Assembly (NCBI GenBank): GCA_050330955.1
Contig: JBHJHJ010000220.1
Location: 1-10,342 of the forward strand
Length of the DNA stretch: 10,342 nt
Origin: JBCCAG01 sp050330955
GTDB lineage: Bacteria > Cyanobacteriota > Cyanobacteriia > CAKZMO01
Direction of reading: 5' to 3'
Part shown: piece by piece, positions 1 to 5,814 of the stretch
How positions within the stretch are numbered: position 1 is the stretch's first letter
Layout of the letters: each line of letters begins with the position of its first letter
Position numbers and translations under genes: made by a program
The notes under the pieces: generated by a model
What the model saw: the letters and a program-made list of their open reading frames with translations, nothing else
The model's database searches: none
What the model was told of the DNA's origin: nothing

Positions 1-48
1 CATGGGTTGCCGCTTTCCTATGCCTCAGTTTCTCATCTTCTTAAACCA

Positions 49-315
49 ATGACCTACCAATCCCGCCTCCATCCTTGGCTCGTCTGCCGCCAGCTCCCCA
101 ACCTCCAAACCATCCCCGTCGCTCGCTTCCGCCGCCGAGGCAACGCCGAAATGTATCTAGCCACCGTCAAACGCCTCATTCCCAATGGCCAATTCACCAT
201 CGCCTTCGACGCCCCAACTCCAGCTCCTACGATCGCATCCACTGATGCAGCGCCTTCAGCGGCTGAGAAATCTCCTCCAGACTGGTGTAGTAGTAATCCT
301 CCCACCCTTGCTTAG
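49..315 (+). CDS. Small conserved cyanobacterial protein with FRRR motif, unknown function
   Basis: An 88-residue protein from an ATG at 49. A TTG at 7 would add 14 residues but has no better support. The first ~58 residues (HPW near residue 8, RFRRR at about 31-35, then an alternating pattern ending in FTIAFDAP) resemble a short, basic hypothetical protein I associate with cyanobacteria; I know of no function for it. Family members, as I recall them, end soon after the 'FD' motif. Here the frame stays open for a further Pro/Ala/Ser-rich tail whose last ~30 codons lie antisense to the 3' end of the convergent deoxyribosyltransferase gene (89-bp overlap). The tail therefore looks like read-through after loss of the ancestral stop. 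No clear ribosome binding site is visible upstream. Confidence is moderate because the gene is short and the match is from memory. Confidence 0.55.
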   Translation: MTYQSRLHPWLVCRQLPNLQTIPVARFRRRGNAEMYLATVKRLIPNGQFTIAFDAPTPAPTIASTDAAPSAAEKSPPDWCSSNPPTLA

Positions 316-685
316 GCAGCCCAGAAAACAGCATCAAATTCAGCGGATACAGCTCGCTATCGCTGCAGCGGCGAAAGTCATCCCGAAAGAGAAACACCGC
401 CTTCCGCAGGGCGATCGCCATCCCCAGCTCCACCATCACCCCCTCATCCGGCGGCGTCCCGTTGACCACGGCAAAAATGCCGTCGCACTGCTCCACGTCT
501 TGCCGGTCGGCCTGTGCCACCTGATAGGCCCAGTCAGGCTGGGAGAGATCAACCTGGTTATTGCGGGTAAACGGCTCCCACACTTCGGCGCCGAGGGCTT
601 CGAGGGCTTCTGTTAAAGGCTTCAAGAGCGATCGCTGCTGCTGAGAAAAGCCGTAGGGGTTAGCCAAATACAGAATTTTGCTCAT
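227..685 (-). CDS. Nucleoside 2-deoxyribosyltransferase family protein
   Basis: 152 residues, full length for the nucleoside 2-deoxyribosyltransferase family (Pfam PF05014). These small cytosolic enzymes exchange bases on, or hydrolyse, 2'-deoxyribonucleosides and related N-glycosides. The N-terminus KILYLANPYGFS (residues 3-14) is the first strand and loop of the Rossmann-like fold. The core signature NGTPPDEGVMVELG (75-88) contains Asp80 and Glu86 with the six-residue spacing of the catalytic Asp/Glu pair, Glu86 being the expected nucleophile. Asp68-Gly69 and the strand KAVFLFRDDFR (95-105) also fit. The ATG at 685 lies 30 bp downstream of the exporter gene's stop, so it may be the last gene of the tau transcript. 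Its link to sulfonate metabolism is unclear. The substrate cannot be told from sequence; it could be a salvage or clean-up enzyme for modified nucleosides. Confidence 0.85.
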   Translation of the reverse strand: MSKILYLANPYGFSQQQRSLLKPLTEALEALGAEVWEPFTRNNQVDLSQPDWAYQVAQADRQDVEQCDGIFAVVNGTPPDEGVMVELGMAIALRKAVFLFRDDFRRCSDSELYPLNLMLFSGLPKQGWEDYYYTSLEEISQPLKALHQWMRS

Positions 686-715
686 GGCTTCATTCTACGG
701 CGCTGGCGTCATGGC

Positions 716-1459
716 CTAAAGCATTAGCCTGATTCCCAATACAATCAGCAGCACCAGAACCGCCTTCCTAAACTGCTGCGGCTCGATCCATCTCGACAGC
801 CTTGCGCCAATCAAACTTCCCGCAGCGATCGCCGGCAGCGCCACCAGACCCAGCAGCCACACGTTGGGCGTCAACTGCCCCTGCAGCGCCCGGCTGACGA
901 CCAAAATCACAGCGTTGATCAAAAAGTAGCCCTGAAGATTGCTCTTGAACTCGTCTGGCTCCCAGCGACGGCAGTTAGCGTAGAGGATAACCGGTGGACC
1001 CGCAATGTTATATGCCCCAGAAAGAACCCCAGCCGCACCGCCAAACAGATATCCCCAGCGCGGTGACGCAAGTTTGGGAAGCTGAAGTTGGGCCAGCTCG
1101 TAGGTGGCATAGCCAATGAGAATGAGTCCTAGCCCGGTCAACACGATATGCTTAGGCAAATAGTCGACCAGCAGTATCCCGACAGGAACCATCACCAGCG
1201 ACGCCATGGTCAGCCGCACCATGGCCTGCCAATTGAACCCCTCACGGTAAAGCATCCAGAGAATGATCTGCTGCGTAATGCCTAACACCGACAGCAGCGG
1301 AATTGCCACATCGATACCTAAAAGCCCGATCAAGAAAGGGGCAGAAATCAGCGCTGACCCAAACCCCACAATGCTTTGCACCGTGACCGCCAGCAGCATG
1401 GTGGTCGCAACCCAAATCATCACCGCCGCTGTCAGATCAACGCCAATGTCAATACCCAC
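716..1459 (-). CDS. TauE/SafE-family anion exporter (sulfite/sulfonate exporter)
   Basis: A 247-residue, strongly hydrophobic membrane protein with about seven to eight predicted transmembrane helices, matching the TauE/SafE family (PF01925). The family's two-fold repeat is visible: the first half carries VGFGSALISAPFL (31-43) and the second GGAAGVLSGAYNIAGPP (140-156), both Gly/Pro-rich re-entrant-type motifs. Members export sulfite (TauE), sulfoacetate (SafE), isethionate (IsfE) or other organic anions. The start is a GTG at 1459, since there is no ATG between it and the in-frame stop at 1490-1492. A GGAGG ribosome binding site at 1473-1477 sits 13 nt upstream, slightly far. The gene begins 64 bp after tauB on the same strand, which supports a role in exporting the product of taurine breakdown. 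The exact substrate is inferred from context only. Confidence 0.85.
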   Translation of the reverse strand: MGIDIGVDLTAAVMIWVATTMLLAVTVQSIVGFGSALISAPFLIGLLGIDVAIPLLSVLGITQQIILWMLYREGFNWQAMVRLTMASLVMVPVGILLVDYLPKHIVLTGLGLILIGYATYELAQLQLPKLASPRWGYLFGGAAGVLSGAYNIAGPPVILYANCRRWEPDEFKSNLQGYFLINAVILVVSRALQGQLTPNVWLLGLVALPAIAAGSLIGARLSRWIEPQQFRKAVLVLLIVLGIRLML

Positions 1460-1523
1460 AACCGTAAACCAACCTCCACTCGCTGTACCCTAGCACGGCC
1501 CCCAACAGCATGGAGGTGCAGCG

Positions 1524-2339
1524 CTACGCCTGGTGGATGCTGGCCACCAGTTCTTGGCGCATGTTGATGAATTCGGGGGTAACGCGCAGCTCAGCAGCGG
1601 ACTGTTCGCCCAGAGCATGGGCAAAAGGATTGTCAATACAGCGCACAATGCGCCCCGGACGGGCGTGGAGCACCACAATGCGCGTCGCCAGCAGCAGCGC
1701 CTCTTCCACGTCGTGGGTGATGAAGAAAATCGTCTTTTGGGTGCGCTCCCAAATGCCCTGCAGGTGGGTCTGCATGGATTCGCGGGTGAGGGCGTCCAAG
1801 GCGCCGAAGGGCTCATCCATCAGCACCAGTTTGGGGTCTGCGGCTAGGGTGCGGGCGATCGCCGCTCGCTGCTGCATGCCGCCGGAGAGCTGGTGGGGCA
1901 GCAGTCGGGCCGCTTTGTTTAGGCCCACCATGTCAATGTAGTGGGAGGCGCGCTGCTTGCGTTCGTGGGCCGATACCCCGTTCATTTTGGGGCCAAACTC
2001 GACGTTCTTAGCGATGGTCAGCCACGGGAAAAGGTTGGGCCGCTGAAACACTACCCCCACGTCGGCGTTGGGCTTTTTGTGGGGCTTGCCGGAGACGGTG
2101 ATGGTTCCTGAGGAGGGCTCTTGGTAGCCCGCCAGGATGCGCAGCAGGGTGGTTTTGCCGCAGCCCGACTCCCCCAGGACGCAGACGAAGTCTCCCTGCT
2201 CTAAGACCAAATCGATATCCCGCAGCACTTCGAAGGCGCTGTCGCCGTTGCCAAAGGTGAGCCCGATGTTGGAGAGTTCGGTCATCACTGGGGTTTTGGT
2301 GGAGGACCGGGCTGCGGTGGTTGTGGGGGCAGTTGTCAT
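1524..2339 (-). CDS. tauB: Taurine-type ABC transporter ATP-binding protein TauB
   Basis: A 271-residue ABC ATPase of the nitrate/sulfonate/taurine importer group. It has all nucleotide-binding motifs: Walker A GESGCGKTT (56-64), Q-loop Gln99 in VVFQRPNLFPW, signature LSGGMQQR (151-158), Walker B LVLMDEP (171-177) and H-loop His209 in ITHDVEEAL. It would power sulfonate uptake at the inner face of the cytoplasmic membrane together with the TauC permease. The ATG at 2339 lies 11 bp after the tauA stop, with a weak AGGG about 10 nt upstream. An internal Met19 is an alternative start, since the first 18 residues are Thr/Ala-rich and outside the domain. SsuB, NrtD and CmpD belong to the same group, so the taurine assignment rests mainly on the adjacent TauA and TauC homologues. 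Confidence 0.9.
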   Translation of the reverse strand: MTTAPTTTAARSSTKTPVMTELSNIGLTFGNGDSAFEVLRDIDLVLEQGDFVCVLGESGCGKTTLLRILAGYQEPSSGTITVSGKPHKKPNADVGVVFQRPNLFPWLTIAKNVEFGPKMNGVSAHERKQRASHYIDMVGLNKAARLLPHQLSGGMQQRAAIARTLAADPKLVLMDEPFGALDALTRESMQTHLQGIWERTQKTIFFITHDVEEALLLATRIVVLHARPGRIVRCIDNPFAHALGEQSAAELRVTPEFINMRQELVASIHQA

Positions 2340-2350
2340 GGTTGTAAACC

Positions 2351-3442
2351 CTATTTCAACACTTCGGGATTGAGAATCTCTTGATAGGCCTTTAGCTCAG
2401 GAGCCGACTGAATCGTGTCTTGGGTCACCATAAAGTCTGCCGAATCTTTTAGCACTTGGGCAAATTCCCCAGGCTGGTCAGGCGTCCCCAAATACTCAGG
2501 CGCAGCCTGCTCCTCCGAAGTCAGCCAGATCAGCTTCTCCATGGCCTGCAGGCTCTCCTCTGGGGTCAGCCCCAGCTCCGGGGCGATGGTCTCGGCGGCG
2601 GCTTCTGGGTCTTCGCGGTAGAAGTTGATGGCTTCGTCGAGCATGGCGATGTACTGCTGCACCGCATCGGGATACTCGGCCATAAAGTCTTCTGAGACAA
2701 TGCCCACATCTGCGGTAATCACCCCCCGATCAGACATATCTGCAGAGGTAATCAGTACGCTGCCCCCCTCGTCCAGCATCCGCTGCAGGTGCGGATACCA
2801 GACGTAGCCGCCATCGATGTCTCCCCGCTGCCAGGCCGCCACCATGTCCTGGGGCTGGAGGTCGAGCACGGTGACGTCCTGGGAGCCCAGGCCCTCCATA
2901 TCCATCAAGGACAGCAGCACGAAGTGGGTGGTAGAGCCGAAGGGGACGGCTAGCTTTGTGCCGCTCAGGTCCGCAATCTCAGAGATGCCGTCTTTGACTG
3001 CTAGCGCTTCCGCTTCGCCAATCACGTCGTGAATGAAGAACACTTCATAGGGGAGCTTTTGGGCAATGCCGACGCCGACGCCCACTGAACCCAGCAGGGC
3101 CATGTCAACGCTCTGGCCCGCCATGGCGGTATTCACATCCCGCCCTGAGGCAAAGCTGATGTACTCCACCTCAGTGTCCGGAAAGGCTTCGTCGGCTAGC
3201 CCCATGGCCTTGGCCAAAGTTTCCGCGTTGGGAATGACCTGGTGACCGATGCGAATGGTTTCCGGCATTGCGCCTTCGGCGGATGCTTCAGCTCCGGCGT
3301 CGGCAGAGGCTTCAGTAGAGGTTTCAGCCCCGGCGTCGGCTCCGGTATCTGGGGGTGCCGAAGTCGTACAGCTCGCCACAATTAGCGACATGCCGAATCC
3401 CACCAGTCCTAGAAAAATCTGTCTACGCTTCACTTGTGCCAT
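2351..3442 (-). CDS. tauA: Taurine-binding periplasmic lipoprotein TauA
   Basis: A 363-residue solute-binding protein of the TauA/SsuA/NrtA (NMT1-like) fold. The N-terminus is a lipoprotein signal: basic MAQVKRRQ, a hydrophobic stretch, and lipobox VASC with Cys25 as the probable lipidated residue. Residues 26-58 form an Ala/Glu/Asp/Ser-rich linker with repeated 'ADAGAE'-like units, probably a tether. The mature domain carries motifs I associate with E. coli TauA rather than SsuA: AVPFGSTTHFVLLSL (165-179), AAWQRGDIDGGYVW (202-215) and a C-terminal 'LTSEEQ' segment. The first supplies sulfonate-contacting Ser/Thr residues in TauA. It lies between tauC (50-bp gap) and tauB (11-bp gap), a complete importer. 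Taurine is the best guess, but related sulfonates or N-methyltaurine could also bind. Confidence 0.9.
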   Translation of the reverse strand: MAQVKRRQIFLGLVGFGMSLIVASCTTSAPPDTGADAGAETSTEASADAGAEASAEGAMPETIRIGHQVIPNAETLAKAMGLADEAFPDTEVEYISFASGRDVNTAMAGQSVDMALLGSVGVGVGIAQKLPYEVFFIHDVIGEAEALAVKDGISEIADLSGTKLAVPFGSTTHFVLLSLMDMEGLGSQDVTVLDLQPQDMVAAWQRGDIDGGYVWYPHLQRMLDEGGSVLITSADMSDRGVITADVGIVSEDFMAEYPDAVQQYIAMLDEAINFYREDPEAAAETIAPELGLTPEESLQAMEKLIWLTSEEQAAPEYLGTPDQPGEFAQVLKDSADFMVTQDTIQSAPELKAYQEILNPEVLK

Positions 3443-3492
3443 GGCGATCGCTTACCTCACTTCAACACTGAAAAGTACGACTTGGAAAAAAC

Positions 3493-4350
3493 TTAAGAAT
3501 CGTGGCCGATCCAGGGAACCTGTGTCCTCTGCACCCAGCGCACGCAGGCGTCAATCAGCACCGCGATAATGCCCATGATGATGATGCCGACGAAAATAAT
3601 GTCGCTGCGCAGGAACTTACTGGCGTCTAGCACCATCCAGCCAATGCCCGACACCGCCGCCACCATCTCTGCCGCCACCAGGGTGGTGTAGGCAAAGCCA
3701 ATGGAGGTGCGCAGCCCAGTGAATAAATCCGGCAGGCAGGAGGGAAAGATGACGTAGCAAAACACTTGCCAGCCCGAGGCTCCCAGAGAGCGAGAGGCAT
3801 TGACGCGGTCTTTGGGGATCCGCTGCACGCCGGAGACGGCGGCGATGTAGAGCGGCGCGAATGCCCCCAGATAGAGCAGGGCAATCTTAGAGGCGTTCTC
3901 AATGCCCAGCCAGATGACCAGCAGGGTGTAGTAGGCCAGCGGCGGCAGGGGGCGATAGAACTCGATTAGTGGGTCTAGCGCGGCCCGCACGGGTTTGAAA
4001 AAGCCGGAGAGCATGCCTAGGGGAATGGCGGTGAGCACCGCAAGCACCAGGGCTAGACCTAGGCGAAACATGCTTTCGCCGATGTGGAACAGCAGGGAAT
4101 TCTCTTTGTAGCCGTTTCTCAAAATCTCTACGAAGGCGCTCCAGACCGCTACGGGAGAGGGGAGAAATAGTGGATCAACCCACTGCATTGTGGTGACGAG
4201 CGTCCACAGCAGCAGCACCGTTGAGACTGAAGCGATGGAGATTAGTCGCTCTGGAGTGGCGAGTGAAGAGAAGTTCCACTGCTGTTCGCTGGACGACTTC
4301 TTATCATCAGATGATGCGCTTGAAGGCCGTGATTTTGCTTTAACAACCAT
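3493..4350 (-). CDS. tauC: Taurine-type ABC transporter permease TauC
   Basis: A 285-residue inner-membrane permease of the BPD-transporter type (PF00528). After a hydrophilic, Ser/Lys-rich N-terminus (1-30) there is a first membrane helix (about 36-54), then LFLPSPVAVW (61-70), typical of the TauC/SsuC group. DPLIEFYRPLPPLAY (126-140) follows, very like the 'DPLIE.YRP.PPLA' of E. coli TauC. The EAA-type loop that docks on the ATPase spans about 185-213 (SLGASGWQV...FTGLR). Further helices cover about 220-240 and 252-270. It is the first gene of the tauCAB-exporter cluster, starting at an ATG at 4350 with a 570-bp intergenic region upstream that contains the putative NtcA-controlled promoter. 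The order C-A-B differs from the A-B-C order of enterobacteria. Confidence 0.9.
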   Translation of the reverse strand: MVVKAKSRPSSASSDDKKSSSEQQWNFSSLATPERLISIASVSTVLLLWTLVTTMQWVDPLFLPSPVAVWSAFVEILRNGYKENSLLFHIGESMFRLGLALVLAVLTAIPLGMLSGFFKPVRAALDPLIEFYRPLPPLAYYTLLVIWLGIENASKIALLYLGAFAPLYIAAVSGVQRIPKDRVNASRSLGASGWQVFCYVIFPSCLPDLFTGLRTSIGFAYTTLVAAEMVAAVSGIGWMVLDASKFLRSDIIFVGIIIMGIIAVLIDACVRWVQRTQVPWIGHDS

Positions 4351-4411
4351 GCTTGAAAATTAGCCCATCTGTTCCCAGATAGACGCTCGTTAAATATTCA
4401 TCAATGCTGGA

Positions 4412-4417
4412 ATTATG
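4412..4417 (-). promoter_or_regulatory. Alternative -10-like element CATAAT for tauC
   Basis: CATAAT on the minus strand, one mismatch from TATAAT, lies 61 bp before the tauC start codon. It would give a start site further downstream than the TAAAAAT element and put the NtcA-type box at about -55. I cannot see a good -35 hexamer. It is listed as the competing promoter choice for the tau cluster. Confidence 0.25.
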
Positions 4418-4453
4418 TTGCTTTATTTTTAGCGGTAACGAGTCTAATTCACT

Positions 4454-4467
4454 GTATTAGCAGATAC
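4454..4467 (-). promoter_or_regulatory. Putative NtcA-binding site upstream of tauC
   Basis: The 14-mer GTATTAGCAGATAC matches the palindromic NtcA consensus GTA-N8-TAC exactly. NtcA is the cyanobacterial nitrogen regulator that activates genes for alternative nitrogen sources. Read towards tauC, exactly 22 nt separate the box from TAAAAA(T) at 4425-4431. This hexamer would place a transcription start near 4419 and the box centre at about -41.5, the canonical activator position. The hexamer lacks the final T of the usual TAN3T, but a T follows one base later. A six-base fixed motif has roughly a one-in-seven chance of occurring in 570 bp, so spacing and context carry much of the weight. Confidence 0.5.
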
Positions 4468-4550
4468 TGTTTGCTTTGGAAATAAACCTTGGTAACTTTG
4501 GGTATAAATTGCGTTGGGATATGGTGAGTGCGTGTTTGGCGCCACTCTGG

Positions 4551-4610
4551 CCTTCTCCCAAAGCTGGGAGAGGGGAGTCCGGTCCCCTTCCCTCAGTATT
4601 GGCGGGAGGG
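4551..4610. repeat. Cluster of three small intergenic palindromes (REP/MITE-like)
   Basis: Three successive stem-loops are visible. The first pairs 4551-4560 with 4565-4574: ten pairs including one G-T wobble, around loop AAGC (CTCCCA/TGGGAG core). The second pairs GGGGA (4572-4576) with TCCCC (4583-4587). The third pairs CCCTC (4590-4594) with GAGGG (4606-4610). The first and second share bases and so cannot both form fully. 'CTCCCA...TGGGAG' palindromes of this kind are a familiar dispersed intergenic repeat in cyanobacteria. No run of T follows on either strand, so a classical terminator is unlikely. Copy number in the genome cannot be judged from one window. Confidence 0.5.
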
Positions 4611-4878
4611 CTAAGGATGGAGTCTTCCAAGACGCTAAACAAATACCACGGCAATGCCCATGTCCCTACGGCCTAAATTTTGACCTTTCAAATGTCATGA
4701 ATTCACGCCATATCCTACCAGCCTACAGATGTCTTTAGGCCCCAAAAACGGTCTTCAGTTTCTTGCATTTTTGAGCATATCTAATTGGCAAATTTTGCGG
4801 CCTTTCGATATATAGTGCTGGCCACTTCGCTTAGGACATTTTTGGTGCTTAACCGAACAACCCTGGAGCGAAGCGGCG

Positions 4879-4911
4879 AGCCATCGCGCACAAAGACTGG
4901 TGGCGATGGCT
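4879..4911 (-). terminator. Hairpin just downstream of DUF3445 gene, possible terminator
   Basis: A perfect nine-base-pair inverted repeat, AGCCATCGC (4879-4887) and GCGATGGCT (4903-4911), encloses a 15-nt loop. It starts 9 bp after the stop codon of the DUF3445 gene, where a terminator or 3'-end stabilising hairpin would be expected. There is no U-tract after the stem in the direction of transcription, so it is not a textbook intrinsic terminator. Confidence 0.35.
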
Positions 4912-4920
4912 ATACCTTGC

Positions 4921-5814
4921 TCAAGCTATAGACACTGTCGAAATTCGCTCAAGGTACTTCAGCAGCCCATCCCGAATCGTTGGAAGATTCTTATAGATTT
5001 GCATCGCCTCAGGAATTTTTTGAATTGCGATCGCTAAATTACGTGCCAGCAGAGGCCGGTTCTCCAGCACGCTCAAGGGCTCAACATAGGTATGGATGGC
5101 AAACACAACGCCCCCCGTTTTTTCCAGGCGTCGCAGGGTCTGTCGCTCTACCCGAATCCAGAGGCGATCGCCCGCATTATCGGCGGTGATTTCTGTGTTC
5201 AGCACCTGCTGATGCTTGGGCTGGTCTAAAAACAGATCCGGGGCATCCACAACGCTCCAGTTGAGCCGGTAGCCGGGATAGTCCGGCTTTAGGCGATCGA
5301 AGACGCTGTCTACCGGGCGCTCCAGCTTACGGTCGTAGCCCGGCACGTGCTGATGGATAGCCCCTAGGGGCAGGCCGATCTTCTCCCGCAGTCGCCACCG
5401 CAGCGGAAAGCACAGGGCCGCCGCCGTCAGTATGTAGCCTCGCTCCCTCGGCTCCAGTAGACACAGATCCTCCTGCACCAGCCGCCCCGCCAGCGCCAGC
5501 GGCGGCAAGTCCGTTAGCCGCCACTGCTGCCCTGTGGTCAGGTTGCTTACCGATTCGCCCTGACGCTGATAGTGCTGCGGAAAGTAATGCAGCAGATGGG
5601 CCAGCAGCAGCTCCAAAATTTCCTGCTGCCCCGGTTCACTGCCGGGGAGGGCGGCAAACACGTCCTCGGGGCGATCGCCCATCAGCCGCTCCCGCAGCCG
5701 CAGTTGCTCGCGGTAGTGCGCGTCAATCTCAATCCAGTCTTGGAGCTGCAGCGGCCTCAGCCCTAGGGCCAGTCGCCAGTCTCCCTGGGCAAAGGGCAGA
5801 TCTTCAAGCCGCAT
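4921..5814 (-). CDS. DUF3445 / haem-dependent oxidative N-demethylase-like protein
   Basis: 297 residues from the ATG at 5814; a GTG at 5817 would add one residue. It matches the DUF3445 family (PF11927, HODM alpha-subunit-like). The characterised member is the haem-containing, PAS-fold catalytic subunit of dimethylamine N-demethylase in methylotrophs, which oxidises N-methyl groups to formaldehyde. Visible family motifs are CFPLRW (135-140), EKIG (144-147), IHQHVPGY (153-160), RLNWSVVDAPDLF (183-195) and GDRLWIRVERQTLRRL (215-230), followed by the FAIHTYVEPL segment. Its start overlaps the aminotransferase stop as TGATG, with GAGG four nt before the ATG, so the two are almost certainly co-translated. 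No reductase subunit is nearby, so electrons would have to come from elsewhere. In this context N-methyltaurine or N,N-dimethyltaurine are plausible substrates, but that is inference. Family assignment is secure; function is not. Confidence 0.85.
   Translation of the reverse strand: MRLEDLPFAQGDWRLALGLRPLQLQDWIEIDAHYREQLRLRERLMGDRPEDVFAALPGSEPGQQEILELLLAHLLHYFPQHYQRQGESVSNLTTGQQWRLTDLPPLALAGRLVQEDLCLLEPRERGYILTAAALCFPLRWRLREKIGLPLGAIHQHVPGYDRKLERPVDSVFDRLKPDYPGYRLNWSVVDAPDLFLDQPKHQQVLNTEITADNAGDRLWIRVERQTLRRLEKTGGVVFAIHTYVEPLSVLENRPLLARNLAIAIQKIPEAMQIYKNLPTIRDGLLKYLERISTVSIA

Larger units (their letters stand above)
4351..4920. other. 570-bp intergenic region between DUF3445 gene and tauC
   Basis: I find no convincing gene here; the short open frames are low-complexity and overlap palindromes. 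From right to left it holds a hairpin just after the DUF3445 gene (4879-4911), an AT-rich stretch without recognised motifs (about 4680-4860), a cluster of three small stem-loops (4551-4610), and the putative tauC control region (4412-4467) with an NtcA-type box and -10-like elements. No tRNA-like cloverleaf was recognised. The AT content is higher than in the flanking genes, as expected for regulatory DNA. Confidence 0.6.

Noticed and set aside
185..616. 143-codon plus-strand open frame over the deoxyribosyltransferase gene
   Set aside because: It is antisense to a gene with intact catalytic motifs. The product is His/Gln/Arg-rich and resembles a GC-skew shadow.
1510..1941. 143-codon plus-strand open frame across tauB
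   Set aside because: It lies wholly antisense to the tauB ATPase, whose Walker B and signature motifs are intact. The translation is low-complexity Ser/Arg/Trp-rich with no family resemblance.
3249..3569. 106-codon plus-strand frame rich in Ala/Ser/Pro
   Set aside because: It mirrors the repetitive Ala/Glu linker of TauA on the other strand and has no independent support.
1524..4350. Alternative calls for the ABC transporter: alkanesulfonate (SsuABC), nitrate (NrtABCD) or bicarbonate (CmpABCD)
   Set aside because: The binding protein and permease motifs (STTH, AAWQRGDIDG, DPLIEFYRPLPPLA) fit TauA/TauC better. The neighbours are a Tpa-like aminotransferase and a TauE-type exporter, and there is no SsuD or nitrate reductase.
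4514..4738. 74-codon plus-strand frame in the large intergenic region
   Set aside because: It runs through the palindrome cluster, has no recognisable motif, and has no ribosome binding site of note.
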